Assembly (NCBI RefSeq): GCF_026016465.1 | Contig: NZ_CP100390.1 | Location: 186,001-250,000, forward strand | DNA: 64,000 nt | Direction of reading: 5' to 3' | From: Alkalimarinus alittae | GTDB lineage: Bacteria; Pseudomonadota; Gammaproteobacteria; Pseudomonadales; Oleiphilaceae | In this document: positions 41,697-50,766 of the stretch, one piece after another | How positions within the stretch are numbered: position 1 is the first letter of the stretch | How the letters are laid out: every line of letters begins with the position of its first letter | Program-made: the position numbers and the translations under genes | Notes under the pieces: model-generated | Told to the model about the DNA's origin: nothing | Seen by the model: only the letters and a program-made list of their open reading frames with translations | Databases searched by the model: none

Positions 41697-41755
41697 TTTT
41701 AAGTGTTGATAAAGTGCCCACATTCAATAACCCGTGGATCACAACTGACACTCAT

Positions 41756-42493
41756 ATGAGAGCAATTAGAGCAGCTGGAATTGCCGTTGCATGCGCTGTA
41801 CATGGCGTAATGTTATTAGACGCTTCACCGTCAAAAGCGGTAGATCTCAACAGTGGGGCAATCAATGCCAGCCACTTCGCGTTATCGATTAACTATCAAC
41901 CGGTCACTGCATCAAATGATGTGAGATCAAAGGCTGAAGACGTTTTACCTGCTGAAAAAATAAAAACCGTTCCCTCTGCTGCGGTTAAGCCAGAGGCAGT
42001 GGTAGAAAAGGTGAGTGACGTTAAAATTGACAATAAAGTGAGTTTAGAAAAGCAGGTAACTGACGTTAAAAGCGCAAAGCCGACTGAGATTACCCAACAA
42101 GAAGTAGCGAAAAAACACCCCGTTCAACCCAAAGAAAAGGTGATAGAAGAGCCTACACCGCCGGTGGATGCAGCCCCTACACAGAACCAGAATCAGGTTC
42201 AAGGTGTTCATGAGGCCGTTATTGCAAAACCATTATTCGCCGCTCCGCCAGAACCGCCGAGCTACCCCAAAATTGCTCGAAAAAGAGGACAGCAAGGAAC
42301 GGTGTGGATTGAAGTGCTATTAGCTAAAACCGGACAACAGATACGCGCTGAAATACATCAAAGTTCCGGTGTGTCGTTACTCGATCGGGCGGCACTCACT
42401 GTGGTTCAAAAATGGCAGTTTATTGCGCATCAAATTAATGGTGTCGCGGTGGCATCCCGTATTCGTATCCCTGTTGAATTTTCATTGGATTAA
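41756..42493 (+). CDS. tonB: TonB energy-transducing protein of the heme locus
   Basis: A 245-aa protein: an N-terminal signal anchor (AAGIAVACAVHGVMLL), a long Lys/Pro/Glu/Val linker spanning the periplasm (residues ~50-165), and a C-terminal TonB domain (PPSYPKIARKRGQQGTVWIE, SSGVSLLDRAALTVVQKW, IPVEFSLD). It couples the proton motive force through ExbB/ExbD to the heme receptor. The start is set at ATG 41756: the longer frame beginning at 41642 would make the Fur box coding and puts the anchor 40 residues in. The gap to exbB is 6 bp. Confidence 0.9.
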   Translation: MRAIRAAGIAVACAVHGVMLLDASPSKAVDLNSGAINASHFALSINYQPVTASNDVRSKAEDVLPAEKIKTVPSAAVKPEAVVEKVSDVKIDNKVSLEKQVTDVKSAKPTEITQQEVAKKHPVQPKEKVIEEPTPPVDAAPTQNQNQVQGVHEAVIAKPLFAAPPEPPSYPKIARKRGQQGTVWIEVLLAKTGQQIRAEIHQSSGVSLLDRAALTVVQKWQFIAHQINGVAVASRIRIPVEFSLD

Positions 42494-42499
42494 CCTGTT

Positions 42500-43102
42500 A
42501 TGTCTTTGTACGACCAACTTCATAGTCAGCTTGGCTATCTTACCTTTCCACTACTACTTTGTTCTTTGGTAACGCTTGCGCTGTTATTAGAGAAACTCGT
42601 TGTATTGACGGCTGAGTCTTTAAAAACACGTAAGGTTAACGAAGACGCCCCTGTGCTGGGTGGGCGGTCTAGGCCTTTATTAGTCGCTAGAGGCATTAAT
42701 CTGTTATGCCATCACGGTAAAGAACAACGATCTTTACGAGAAGAGATTGCCGCTGTTTGGCTAAGCTCTCAGCGCAATAAATTATCCAGTGGTATTCGGT
42801 TATTGCAGGTGATGGCGCTGGTGACCCCTTTACTCGGGTTGCTAGGCACCGTGCTTGGGCTGATTCAGGTATTTGATAACCTATCTAATCATAGCGGCCC
42901 TATTGAACCGTCTTTACTGGCAGATGGGCTAGGCCTTGCCATGCATACCACTGCGGTGGGTTTAATTATTGCCTTGCCTGCGCTGGCGGGCGCTCATGGC
43001 TTTCAAATCTGGATTGACCGAATTATCTATCGCGTTGAACACGGCATGAACCAAATGAATTTGTTTATGGACGGTGTTGATATGAGCAAAAAGAATGATT
43101 AA
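42500..43102 (+). CDS. exbB: ExbB/TolQ-family proton channel subunit
   Basis: A 200-aa inner-membrane protein with three hydrophobic segments. The late segments LVTPLLGLLGTVLGLIQVF and ALAGAHGFQIW carry the typical MotA/TolQ/ExbB pattern, including GLLGTVxGxIxxF and the DGLGLAMHTTAVGLIIALPA stretch. It forms the proton-driven complex with ExbD and TonB. Its stop overlaps the exbD start by 8 bp. Confidence 0.93.
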   Translation: MSLYDQLHSQLGYLTFPLLLCSLVTLALLLEKLVVLTAESLKTRKVNEDAPVLGGRSRPLLVARGINLLCHHGKEQRSLREEIAAVWLSSQRNKLSSGIRLLQVMALVTPLLGLLGTVLGLIQVFDNLSNHSGPIEPSLLADGLGLAMHTTAVGLIIALPALAGAHGFQIWIDRIIYRVEHGMNQMNLFMDGVDMSKKND

Positions 43103-43514
43103 GTGTCAGAAGCCCGATGACAAAACACTGGGCTCACCCGAATTAGCACCGCTGATCGACATCATCTTTATGGTGGTCGTATTTTTATTAATTACCGCCA
43201 ATACACCACTGCTGACACTCCCCATTGATGTGCCCAGCACCGATAAAGATGCAACGCTTAATGTCGCGACTCAAACGGAACTAACCATCACCATCACGGC
43301 AGATCAACCTTATTGGCATATGGATAAACAGGCGTTTAGTGAGTGGGGAGACTTTAAGCGTGCATTATTAATGAGCACTCAAAACAAGCAACAACGCCTG
43401 ACCATTGCCGCAGATAAAACCGCTCCGACAGAGCCACTATTAAAGCTGTTATCGCTATTAGATCAACACAAAATAGCCAACGCACAAATTATCATGCAAC
43501 AACGGAGTGAATAA
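43095..43514 (+). CDS. exbD: ExbD/TolR-family protein
   Basis: A 139-aa protein with an N-terminal transmembrane helix that includes the proton-carrying Asp (APLIDIIFMVVVFLLITAN, Asp near residue 23) and a periplasmic domain with LTIAADKTAPTEPLLKLLSL. Overlaps exbB at its start; the hutB ATG follows its stop by 1 bp. Confidence 0.92.
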   Translation: MIKCQKPDDKTLGSPELAPLIDIIFMVVVFLLITANTPLLTLPIDVPSTDKDATLNVATQTELTITITADQPYWHMDKQAFSEWGDFKRALLMSTQNKQQRLTIAADKTAPTEPLLKLLSLLDQHKIANAQIIMQQRSE

Positions 43515-43515
43515 T

Positions 43516-44370
43516 ATGACCCCCTATCGTCTTTCTTTACTATTATTACTGGCTTTAACCATCATCAGTAGTGGCTCAAATGCAGAACCGTTAGCCAACC
43601 ATCAACACCGTATTATTAGTACCGATGCAGGTGTTACCGATGTATTGTTTGCGTTGGGTATGGGGTCGTCGTTAGTGGGTATTGATGCAACCAGCGTACT
43701 GCCGTCAGAGGTTGCTAGCGATAAAGTTGCCAATCTTGGTTATCACCGAATGTTGCCAGCGGAGGGTTTGTTAAGTCTTAACCCAGATCTCATTATTGGC
43801 AGTGAGCATATGGGGCCACCCGAAACCATTGCAGCCATTAAAAAGGCAGACCTTACGTTAGAACAACTACCGGTCGCTAAAGATGAAAAAGCCTTAAAAG
43901 AAAACATCAAAGTCATTAGTGAGTTGGTCGATAAAAAGGCGCAAGCCCAAGCACTATTGAGTCATATCGATGAAACCATGGCCTTAGTGCATCAGCAACA
44001 ATTACCAGCCAACAGCAAAGTGGCGTTTTTGTTGCAATTAGAAGGGCGGGGATTACGACTGGCAGGCAAAAATACCACCGGTGAAGATATAATCGCGTTA
44101 CTGGGTGGCAGTAACATTGCTCAGCACAATAGCTACCAATCAGTGTCTGCTGAAGCATTGTTGAGCTTAGAGCCTGATGTGATTATTGTTGCAGGCCGAG
44201 ATGCTAGCCAATCATCAGTCGAGGTGTTGTTAAAAAATAACCCGCTATTGCAACATACTCCAGCGGTTCAACAGCAAAAAATCATCGAAGTAGACGGCCG
44301 ATTATTAGTCGCAGGCATTAGTTTATCGGCGGTTGATGCCTTGGCAGATATGGCGAAGAAACTCCATTGA
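43516..44370 (+). CDS. hutB: Periplasmic heme-binding protein HutB (HmuT-like)
   Basis: A 284-aa cluster A-III type binding protein with signal peptide ending near NAEPLA. RIISTDAGVTDVLFALGMGS is the N-lobe start typical of HmuT/HutB. The heme-ligand Tyr of these proteins is plausibly that in NLGYHRMLPAEGLLSLNPDL. The ATG at 43516 has GGAG upstream; a GTG at 43507 is in frame but unneeded. It captures heme from the receptor and hands it to HutCD. Confidence 0.92.
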   Translation: MTPYRLSLLLLLALTIISSGSNAEPLANHQHRIISTDAGVTDVLFALGMGSSLVGIDATSVLPSEVASDKVANLGYHRMLPAEGLLSLNPDLIIGSEHMGPPETIAAIKKADLTLEQLPVAKDEKALKENIKVISELVDKKAQAQALLSHIDETMALVHQQQLPANSKVAFLLQLEGRGLRLAGKNTTGEDIIALLGGSNIAQHNSYQSVSAEALLSLEPDVIIVAGRDASQSSVEVLLKNNPLLQHTPAVQQQKIIEVDGRLLVAGISLSAVDALADMAKKLH

Positions 44371-44381
44371 GCCAGTCAGCC

Positions 44382-45407
44382 ATGTCGCGTATACCATTCT
44401 CAATTTTATGGCCTGCCTTTCTGGTGAGTGCCTGTGTCGCCGTTGCTATTTCGCTGACTAGCGGTGCGATGGCGCTATCTACCAGCGAAAGTTTGCTCGC
44501 CCTCTGGGATAGTCTTTGGGGCACAGAGTTTAGCGGTCTAGCGGCCTATCAACAGCTCGTGGTATTAGATTTACGTTTACCTCGAACATTACTGGCGTTA
44601 TTAGTCGGTGCGATATTGGCACAGTGCGGAGCAGTGATGCAGGGGTTGTTCAGAAACCCACTGGCTGACCCTGGCATTATTGGTGCCTCTTCGGGTGCTG
44701 CATTGGGTGCGTCTATCGCGATTATTTTATTGCCCCTCGCCATACAAGGTTTTGCGATACCCGTCGCCGCGTTTGTGGGGGCATTACTAACGACCTTGTT
44801 AGTGTTTAATTTAGCACAGAGCGAAAACGGCACCTCAGTGGTGATGCTGATACTTGCAGGCGTCGCGGTGACGGCTTTTGGCGGTGCGGTCATGGGCTTC
44901 TTGAATGTGATTGCTGATGACCAAGCATTGCGCGATATAACCTTGTGGCAGATGGGGTCGGTGGCTCATGTGAGCAACCATAGTTTACTGCTTTGTTTGG
45001 TCGTAATGCTGGTGATGGCCTGGTACTTTCAGCGACATGCTCAGGCGCTAAATGCCCTGTTGTTAGGGGAGTCCGAAGCCAGACATTTAGGTATTGATGT
45101 AGAGCGACTCAAACTAAAACTGATTATTGTGGCGACTGTTGGTGTCGGCGTGACGGTGTCAGTGGCAGGTATTATTGGCTTTATCGGGTTAGTGATTCCT
45201 CACTTAGTACGCATGCTAACTGGCCCTGACCATCGAACATTGCTACCGTTGAGTGCCATTGTAGGGGCGCTATTGTTACTGCTCGCAGATATTGGCGCAC
45301 GCTTATTGATGGCTCCATCTGAACTGCCTGTGGGCTTACTAACAGCCGTGATGGGTGCTCCGTTTTTTACTATTTTGCTGATTAAGCAGCGTAAGACATT
45401 TATATAG
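44382..45407 (+). CDS. hutC: Heme ABC transporter permease HutC (HmuU-like)
   Basis: A 341-aa FecCD-family permease with about ten transmembrane helices. Landmarks are LRLPRTLLALLVGAILAQCG, GLFRNPLADPGIIGASSGAA, and the cytoplasmic coupling loop GFIGLVIPHLVRMLTGPDHR. A TTG at 44367 overlapping the hutB stop would add five residues; the ATG at 44382 is chosen but not certain. The permease imports heme through the inner membrane with HutD. Confidence 0.93.
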   Translation: MSRIPFSILWPAFLVSACVAVAISLTSGAMALSTSESLLALWDSLWGTEFSGLAAYQQLVVLDLRLPRTLLALLVGAILAQCGAVMQGLFRNPLADPGIIGASSGAALGASIAIILLPLAIQGFAIPVAAFVGALLTTLLVFNLAQSENGTSVVMLILAGVAVTAFGGAVMGFLNVIADDQALRDITLWQMGSVAHVSNHSLLLCLVVMLVMAWYFQRHAQALNALLLGESEARHLGIDVERLKLKLIIVATVGVGVTVSVAGIIGFIGLVIPHLVRMLTGPDHRTLLPLSAIVGALLLLLADIGARLLMAPSELPVGLLTAVMGAPFFTILLIKQRKTFI

Positions 45408-45408
45408 T

Positions 45409-46167
45409 ATGTTAACTCTCAATAATTTAAGCGTCGTCATCAACCAAAAAACCTTATTAGATATTGATCACTTTACCTTGAGCGAGGGGGAGGTGTTTGC
45501 AGTGTTGGGTAAGAACGGTGCGGGTAAATCCACCTTGTTTAAATCGATCTGCGGCGATATTAAGGCGACTGGAACGCGCATGCTTCACCAGCTTGATATG
45601 GACCAGTGGCCAAAACAAACCCTTGCCCGCCACTTGGCGGTGCTACCTCAAAGCAGTCAGCTTAGCTTCCCGTTCACCGCGCGTGAAGTGGTTTCGTTAG
45701 GCTTAATACCCTTGTCGATCAATCACCAACAAGGGCAGCAGTTAGTCACAAAAATGCTAGCGTTGACTGATACTCTAAGGTTTGACGATAGACTGTATGT
45801 AAGTTTATCCGGCGGCGAACGGCAGCGGGTTCACTTTGCTCGCGTCCTTGTGCAGCTATCCCAAGCAGAACAGACACCGCTGCTGCTGCTAGATGAACCC
45901 ACCTCCGCACAAGATCTTGCCCAGCAACATCAACTATTACAGATGACCAAAGACTTAACAGCAGATAAAGGCTACTCAGTGTTGGTGATTATGCATGACC
46001 TTAATTTAAGCATGCGTTATACCGATAGAGTCGGTATGTTGGATAACGGTCGATTTGTAGATGTGGGCAAACCGGAGCAAGTGTTAACCCCCGATTCGGT
46101 AGAACGTCAGTGGGGGTATCGACCTCAGCAAGTGCAGACAGAATCAGGCTTGTTAGCCTTTCTGTAG
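45409..46167 (+). CDS. hutD: Heme ABC transporter ATPase HutD (HmuV-like)
   Basis: A 252-aa ABC ATPase: Walker A GKNGAGKS (34-41), signature LSGGERQRVHFARVL, Walker B LLLLDEPTSAQD and the H-loop VIMHDLN. Begins 1 bp after hutC. The stop codon TAG at 46165-46167 is part of a REP-like element (TGTAGGAGC starting at 46163), so the natural 3' end may have been altered by repeat insertion. Confidence 0.93.
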   Translation: MLTLNNLSVVINQKTLLDIDHFTLSEGEVFAVLGKNGAGKSTLFKSICGDIKATGTRMLHQLDMDQWPKQTLARHLAVLPQSSQLSFPFTAREVVSLGLIPLSINHQQGQQLVTKMLALTDTLRFDDRLYVSLSGGERQRVHFARVLVQLSQAEQTPLLLLDEPTSAQDLAQQHQLLQMTKDLTADKGYSVLVIMHDLNLSMRYTDRVGMLDNGRFVDVGKPEQVLTPDSVERQWGYRPQQVQTESGLLAFL

Positions 46168-46188
46168 GAGCTGCTCTAAGTCGCGATT
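46163..46188 (+). repeat. REP-like element copy 4, supplying the hutD stop codon
   Basis: TGTAGGAGCTGCTCTAAGTC followed by GCGATT. The TAG of the element head is the hutD stop. Confidence 0.7.
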
Positions 46189-46524
46189 TTTTAGATGCAA
46201 TTAAACTCGTTTCATAAAACCACTTAACTTCAACGCACAAAAAAGATGCCTGTTTTGTGTAAGCTATTATATTCAATAGACTATTTCAAAAAAACTAGCG
46301 ATATAGATGTCACTAGCCTATTATTAACTGACTAAAAAAGATGTCTTGTTGGCGTAAGTTAATGTGGTCAGTAAAAATGATTAATTTTCAATTAATGTTG
46401 ACCTTTTATAAGCTAGGAGATCATCGACCGAAACCTATTCGGGGGAGGGTGTTTGGCAGTTGTCGGTTTTTGTAAAGGCCAGCTAAAGATCAAGCCTGAA
46501 AAAATAATAAAACCGGAGACTATA
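46168..46524. other. Intergenic region between hutD and the DUF1254 gene
   Basis: About 357 bp and AT-rich. It contains REP copy 4 at its left edge and a 17-bp palindrome ATTAATT-TTC-AATTAAT at 46380-46396, about 130 bp before the next ATG, which could be an operator. I see no RNA gene or supported reading frame. Confidence 0.45.
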
Positions 46525-48087
46525 ATGAAAACTGCTCGTTCCATCCTCGGCATGGCTGCTGCCATGACCCTGACGTCTACAGCTGTACTCGCTCAAGAGC
46601 CGACGCCTGGCTATAACTACCACATCCCCGCGAAGGTTATGACACCCGACACGGTAGAAACTCGAATCGGGACGCTAAAGTTTTTCGACGGAATGCCACA
46701 CAACGAGACGGTCGAGAAGCTTTATGACAACTTGCTGCATATCCGAGGGGTAGAAACCTTTCTCAATGGTGTTCCTGCCACGTCTATCGAAGGGCTGCGT
46801 CAGGGGCAATTAAGTCTTGGTGCCGATGCCTCTCATAAAGTGGTTATCTTTGATAAGCTAGCGGATTCTGCCGCGCTATTCCTTACCGCCAACACTGACA
46901 CCGTTTATACTTCCGCATTCCTCGACCTTCAGAAGGACGGACCCACCGTGGTCGAGATTCCGGCTAAGTGCGGTCCCGGTACTGTCAACGATGCCTATTT
47001 TCGTTTTGTAGTCGATATGGGCGCCCCCGGTCCTGATGCTGGAAAGGGAGGGAAATACCTCATTCTGCCGCCGGATTACAAAGGCGAACTTGAAGGTCCC
47101 ATCGGAGGTAAATCCACAGAAATCGACGGTGAGTCGTACTATGTTGTTAAATCACCTAGCTACGTCAACTGGCTGATCTTGCGTGGTTTTCTCGTGGATG
47201 GTAAACCAGACGCTGCAAACGCTATGTTTAAGGAAGGGCTTAAGATTTACCCACTATCTAAAGCCGCTAAGCCACCGAAGATGGAGTTTATCTCTGGCTC
47301 AGAAAAATTCTGGAACACGGTTCACGCCAATAACTACGAATTCTACGAAGAGCTTAACCATGTTATTCAGCGCGAGCCGGTTTCATTTTTGGACCCAGAA
47401 CTACGCGGGCTCTTTGCTTCGGTTGGTGTATACAAAGGCAAACCATTTGCACCCACTGAGCACCAAAAGAAGATCCTGACCGATGCCGTTGCCATTGGCA
47501 ATGCCACTGCACGAGCATTAGTCTTTCAGCCGCGACTTGAAGATGTTCATTACTATCCTGGCAGTAAATGGAGTACTGCATTCGTCGGTGGTGATTACCA
47601 GTGGCTAGGCGATAAAGGGCAGGGCGGTCGTAACCTTGATGCGCGTACCCTTTTCTTCTATCAGGCTACGGTGAACACTCCGGCCATGGTGTTGAAGATG
47701 ATAGGTAGAGGTTCTCAGTATGCCTATATCGCCAGTGACAAGAGCGGTGACTATCTTGACGGTGGAAAGAACTATAAACTGACAATACCCGCTAATGTGC
47801 CAGCCAAGGACTTCTGGTCGGTGGTGATTTACGATCCACAGACTCGCTCCGAGTTGCAGACTAGCCAGCCTTTCCCCAGCAAAAACAACAAGCGGGACAA
47901 ACTCATTGAGAATAAGGACGGTTCGGTCACGCTCTATTTTGGACCAACGGCGCCTGCCGGCAAGGAAAGCAACTGGACTCAGACTGTTCCCAAGAAAGGT
48001 TGGTATACGCTACTTCGCCTCTATGGACCGCTTGAACCTTGGTTTGATAAAACCTGGCGCCCGGGTGAAATCGAACTGGTTAAGTGA
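46525..48087 (+). CDS. Secreted DUF1254/DUF1214 protein
   Basis: A 520-aa protein with signal peptide ending TAVLAQ. The DUF1254 region includes FLNGVPATSIEGLRQGQLSL and NTDTVYTSAFLDLQKDGP, and the C-terminal DUF1214 region includes FWSVVIYDPQTRSELQTSQ and GWYTLLRLYGPLEPWFDKTW. The function of the family is unknown; members are common near sulfatase and lipid genes in environmental Proteobacteria. The start is ATG 46525 with GGAG eight bases upstream. The gene is visibly richer in G/C-ending codons than its neighbours, suggesting horizontal acquisition. Confidence 0.88.
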   Translation: MKTARSILGMAAAMTLTSTAVLAQEPTPGYNYHIPAKVMTPDTVETRIGTLKFFDGMPHNETVEKLYDNLLHIRGVETFLNGVPATSIEGLRQGQLSLGADASHKVVIFDKLADSAALFLTANTDTVYTSAFLDLQKDGPTVVEIPAKCGPGTVNDAYFRFVVDMGAPGPDAGKGGKYLILPPDYKGELEGPIGGKSTEIDGESYYVVKSPSYVNWLILRGFLVDGKPDAANAMFKEGLKIYPLSKAAKPPKMEFISGSEKFWNTVHANNYEFYEELNHVIQREPVSFLDPELRGLFASVGVYKGKPFAPTEHQKKILTDAVAIGNATARALVFQPRLEDVHYYPGSKWSTAFVGGDYQWLGDKGQGGRNLDARTLFFYQATVNTPAMVLKMIGRGSQYAYIASDKSGDYLDGGKNYKLTIPANVPAKDFWSVVIYDPQTRSELQTSQPFPSKNNKRDKLIENKDGSVTLYFGPTAPAGKESNWTQTVPKKGWYTLLRLYGPLEPWFDKTWRPGEIELVK

Positions 48088-48355
48088 GGCAAGTTGTCTG
48101 GTAGGTTTATTCAGCACTCTACTCTATTAAGTCTGAACGCAAAGAAGTAGTGTTTTAATATTCGATGGGTTGATAGTGGCGGCAGTGAGATTATTCTGAA
48201 AAGCCTCATCGTACCGCGATAGGCCGTTGTAAAGTCGACCTGTCGCATTCGAATTATCGCTGCGTGTTGTGTAATGAAGCGACTTCATTTTACGGTTGTG
48301 CTGAAACTGCTTGCTGTTTTATAAGTCAACTTTTTAATCTAATTTGAGAAACGAT

Positions 48356-48943
48356 ATGATCAACCATATTAAAAAAACCCGCCTAGCCGGAATGCTAGCT
48401 TTGGTCGCGTTTGTGCTATCAGGTTGCGGCAGCATCCCAGGTGATACTAAAGCCGAACAAGTAGAAACGATTGATTCATTAGTCGATAGAACGTTGGCCG
48501 ATTTATATAAGCAAGATTCTGCCACCGAAGAAGAAGTCGCCCATTCGGTGGGGTATATCATCATGCATAATAAAATAACCAAAGTACCGATGGTGGGTGC
48601 GGGTGCAGGTTATGGTGTTGCGATTGAAACCAAAACCCAAAAGCGAACTTACTTACACATGGCTCGATTTGATGTCGGCGGTGGATGGGGTGCCCGAAGC
48701 TTGAGGCCGGTACTGATATTTCAGAAAAAAGACGTGTTTGACGACTTTATTAATGGCAAATGGGAGGCCCAAGCAGGTGCAGAAATGGCTGCTAAGGTAG
48801 GGGAAACAGGAGCAGCCGGTGGCGGTGGTAGTAGTGATCTGCCAGATCAGGGCTACACTATTCACATGATTACCGATGCAGGTGTTTCAGCATCAGTGAC
48901 GGCAGGTATTCTTCGGGTTAAGCCCATTAAGCTTAAAGAATAA
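48356..48943 (+). CDS. SYLF/YSC84-like lipoprotein
   Basis: A 195-aa lipoprotein (LSGC, Cys24). The mature part resembles a SYLF (YSC84-type) domain: VGAGAGYGVAIETKTQKRTY, then FDVGGGWGARSLRPVLIFQ and a Gly-rich AGGGGSSD loop. SYLF domains bind phosphoinositides in eukaryotes; bacterial members are secreted lipoproteins of unknown role. ATG 48356 has GAGAA upstream. It stands 268 bp downstream of the DUF1254 gene on the same strand. Confidence 0.75.
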   Translation: MINHIKKTRLAGMLALVAFVLSGCGSIPGDTKAEQVETIDSLVDRTLADLYKQDSATEEEVAHSVGYIIMHNKITKVPMVGAGAGYGVAIETKTQKRTYLHMARFDVGGGWGARSLRPVLIFQKKDVFDDFINGKWEAQAGAEMAAKVGETGAAGGGGSSDLPDQGYTIHMITDAGVSASVTAGILRVKPIKLKE

Positions 48944-48983
48944 TAGTTAAAATTGCGCAGAATAACCTTTCGAGCCGTTCTTG

Positions 48984-49003
48984 TGTAGGAGCGGCTCTAA
49001 GCT
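48984..49003 (+). repeat. REP-like element copy 5 (partial)
   Basis: TGTAGGAGCGGCTCTAAGCT, matching the first 17-18 bases of the other copies; the terminal CGCGA is degenerate. It lies between the convergent SYLF-like and phospholipase-D-like genes. Confidence 0.6.
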
Positions 49004-49098
49004 AAGGTAAGAGTTGGGCTATAGTGACTGATTTTCGGTTAGGTTTAGCATTTTACCGCGTCAAAGTGGAGCGCTTAAAAGGTCGCGATAGGTCTTGT

Positions 49099-50703
49099 TT
49101 ACAGCATGCTCTCAGGCACTATGAATGACATCATGCGTGTGGAAAATCGTTTCCACCAACTAGTGTCGGGCTCTTTGTCGAATCGTATTATTTCTTCGTT
49201 TTTCAAGGTTTCCCAAACTAAGTCTCCATCATTTAGTTTAAGTCTGTAGGCGACCTTCAAAATCTGCCGGTCAAACATCTGAGAAAATGACTGGCTGAAC
49301 TCAGGGCTCTCAAAATAGACTCCCTGTTCTGTGTTCAATGATATCGATCGAGGGTCAAGGTTGAATGAGCCAACAAAAATAGCCTCTTTATCAAAGACAA
49401 AACTCTTGGCATGGAGGCTTGATTGTGAGGAGCCAACCCAGCCGTATTTTTCCTTATCTTCAGCTGTCTGAGTTGCTCTGAATTCGTAGAGTTCAACACC
49501 TCCTTTAATCAAGTCCTTGCGGTAATCCATATACCCTGCATACACCACAGCAACATCAGTGGCTGCTAACGAGTTAGTTAAGATGCGGACTCTTACGCCT
49601 GAGGATACCTTGTCGATCAGATATTCTTTGATGGCATCACCGGGAACAAAGTAGGGAGAAATGATAATTAAATCATTGGTTGCTAGGTCGAAGGCTCTTT
49701 TCAGGTTAGGTGCCAGATAGCTATCCAGGGCCAGATTGTTGGCATCGGGTTTGTCTGGGTCATCACCAATAAAAACCCAGGGGCTCCATGTAATAGGTAA
49801 TTCGTTAACACTTCCGTATTGCAATATTTGCGTGTTTCTCAGCGACTCTGCAAATTTTGACTGCTGGGCCTCCTTGAAATATTTGGCAGAGCGTAGACGT
49901 AGAGCCTGTAAGTCTTTCTCTTTATTTTGGTCGTCTGGTGAAAACGCGGCTAAAGACAATACCAAAGGGCTGTTCCAGTACCGATCAAACGAGGCAGAAA
50001 CATCTTTGGCAACGCCCCCTGCCGCCAAAACATCAAGATCATCAAACGCAACTTCTTTGGTTACACTAAAATACTCATCACCGATGTTACGGCCACCGAG
50101 AATAACGGCTTGATTGTCAGCAATAAGCGCTTTGTTGTGCATGCGGTGATTGACGCGAAACGGTCTAACGATAAAGTCCATCGCTCGCGTCTTGCGATAT
50201 ATGAAGGGGTTGTAAAGCCGTATTTCAATATTCGGGTGAGCATCCAGTGCAAATAACGTTTCTTCTTTGCCTTCCGTATCTAAATCATCTAGCAATAACC
50301 GTACTCGCACTCCGCGATCGGCCGCATCCAGTAAGCGATTATGCAGAAGTCGCCCGGTCAGGTCATCGTGCCAAATGTAGTATTGTAAGTCGAGTGAACG
50401 CTGAGCATCTTGAATCAAAGCGATGCGGGCTGCCAGAGCATCTTGCCCGAGCGAAAGCATATTAAAACCAGATAGACTGGGGTGCTGGGAGAATAGATGT
50501 GCCAGTGACTTCCCTAATTGAGTGTCAGCGGTATGTTTTAATGCATATGATTCTATTCGACTATTGTCGTTTGGCAGTGACGCACATGAACTTAGGGTTA
50601 GCATCATTACAGGAAGAAATATGCATGTTGAGCTCAGTATTAAATCTTTTAGGCGCGACAATAAAGTGGGCTTTAGAATTATTATGATATGGGAATACCT
50701 CAT
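49099..50703 (-). CDS. Phospholipase D-family lipoprotein (cardiolipin-synthase-like)
   Basis: A 534-aa protein with two HKD motifs: HNKALIAD with following GGRN, and HAKSFVFD with following GSFN. Each contains the H-x-K-x4-D triad that forms one active site across both halves. The N-terminus has a hydrophobic stretch ending in a lipobox LSSC (Cys40), so it is probably anchored in the envelope. Such proteins hydrolyse or transfer phosphatidyl groups. The ATG at 50703 is preferred over 50730 because it has AAAGAGA upstream, though the signal peptide is long either way. Confidence 0.87.
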   Translation of the reverse strand: MRYSHIIIILKPTLLSRLKDLILSSTCIFLPVMMLTLSSCASLPNDNSRIESYALKHTADTQLGKSLAHLFSQHPSLSGFNMLSLGQDALAARIALIQDAQRSLDLQYYIWHDDLTGRLLHNRLLDAADRGVRVRLLLDDLDTEGKEETLFALDAHPNIEIRLYNPFIYRKTRAMDFIVRPFRVNHRMHNKALIADNQAVILGGRNIGDEYFSVTKEVAFDDLDVLAAGGVAKDVSASFDRYWNSPLVLSLAAFSPDDQNKEKDLQALRLRSAKYFKEAQQSKFAESLRNTQILQYGSVNELPITWSPWVFIGDDPDKPDANNLALDSYLAPNLKRAFDLATNDLIIISPYFVPGDAIKEYLIDKVSSGVRVRILTNSLAATDVAVVYAGYMDYRKDLIKGGVELYEFRATQTAEDKEKYGWVGSSQSSLHAKSFVFDKEAIFVGSFNLDPRSISLNTEQGVYFESPEFSQSFSQMFDRQILKVAYRLKLNDGDLVWETLKNEEIIRFDKEPDTSWWKRFSTRMMSFIVPESML

Positions 50704-50766
50704 TATTATCTCTTTCGAGCTGTTTTGCATTTATAGCGTACGTTGATTAGCTTTTGGTAAGTGATG

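Noticed and set aside
49736-50113. 125-aa frame opposite the phospholipase-D-like gene
   Set aside because: Antisense shadow of a conserved gene; no start signal.
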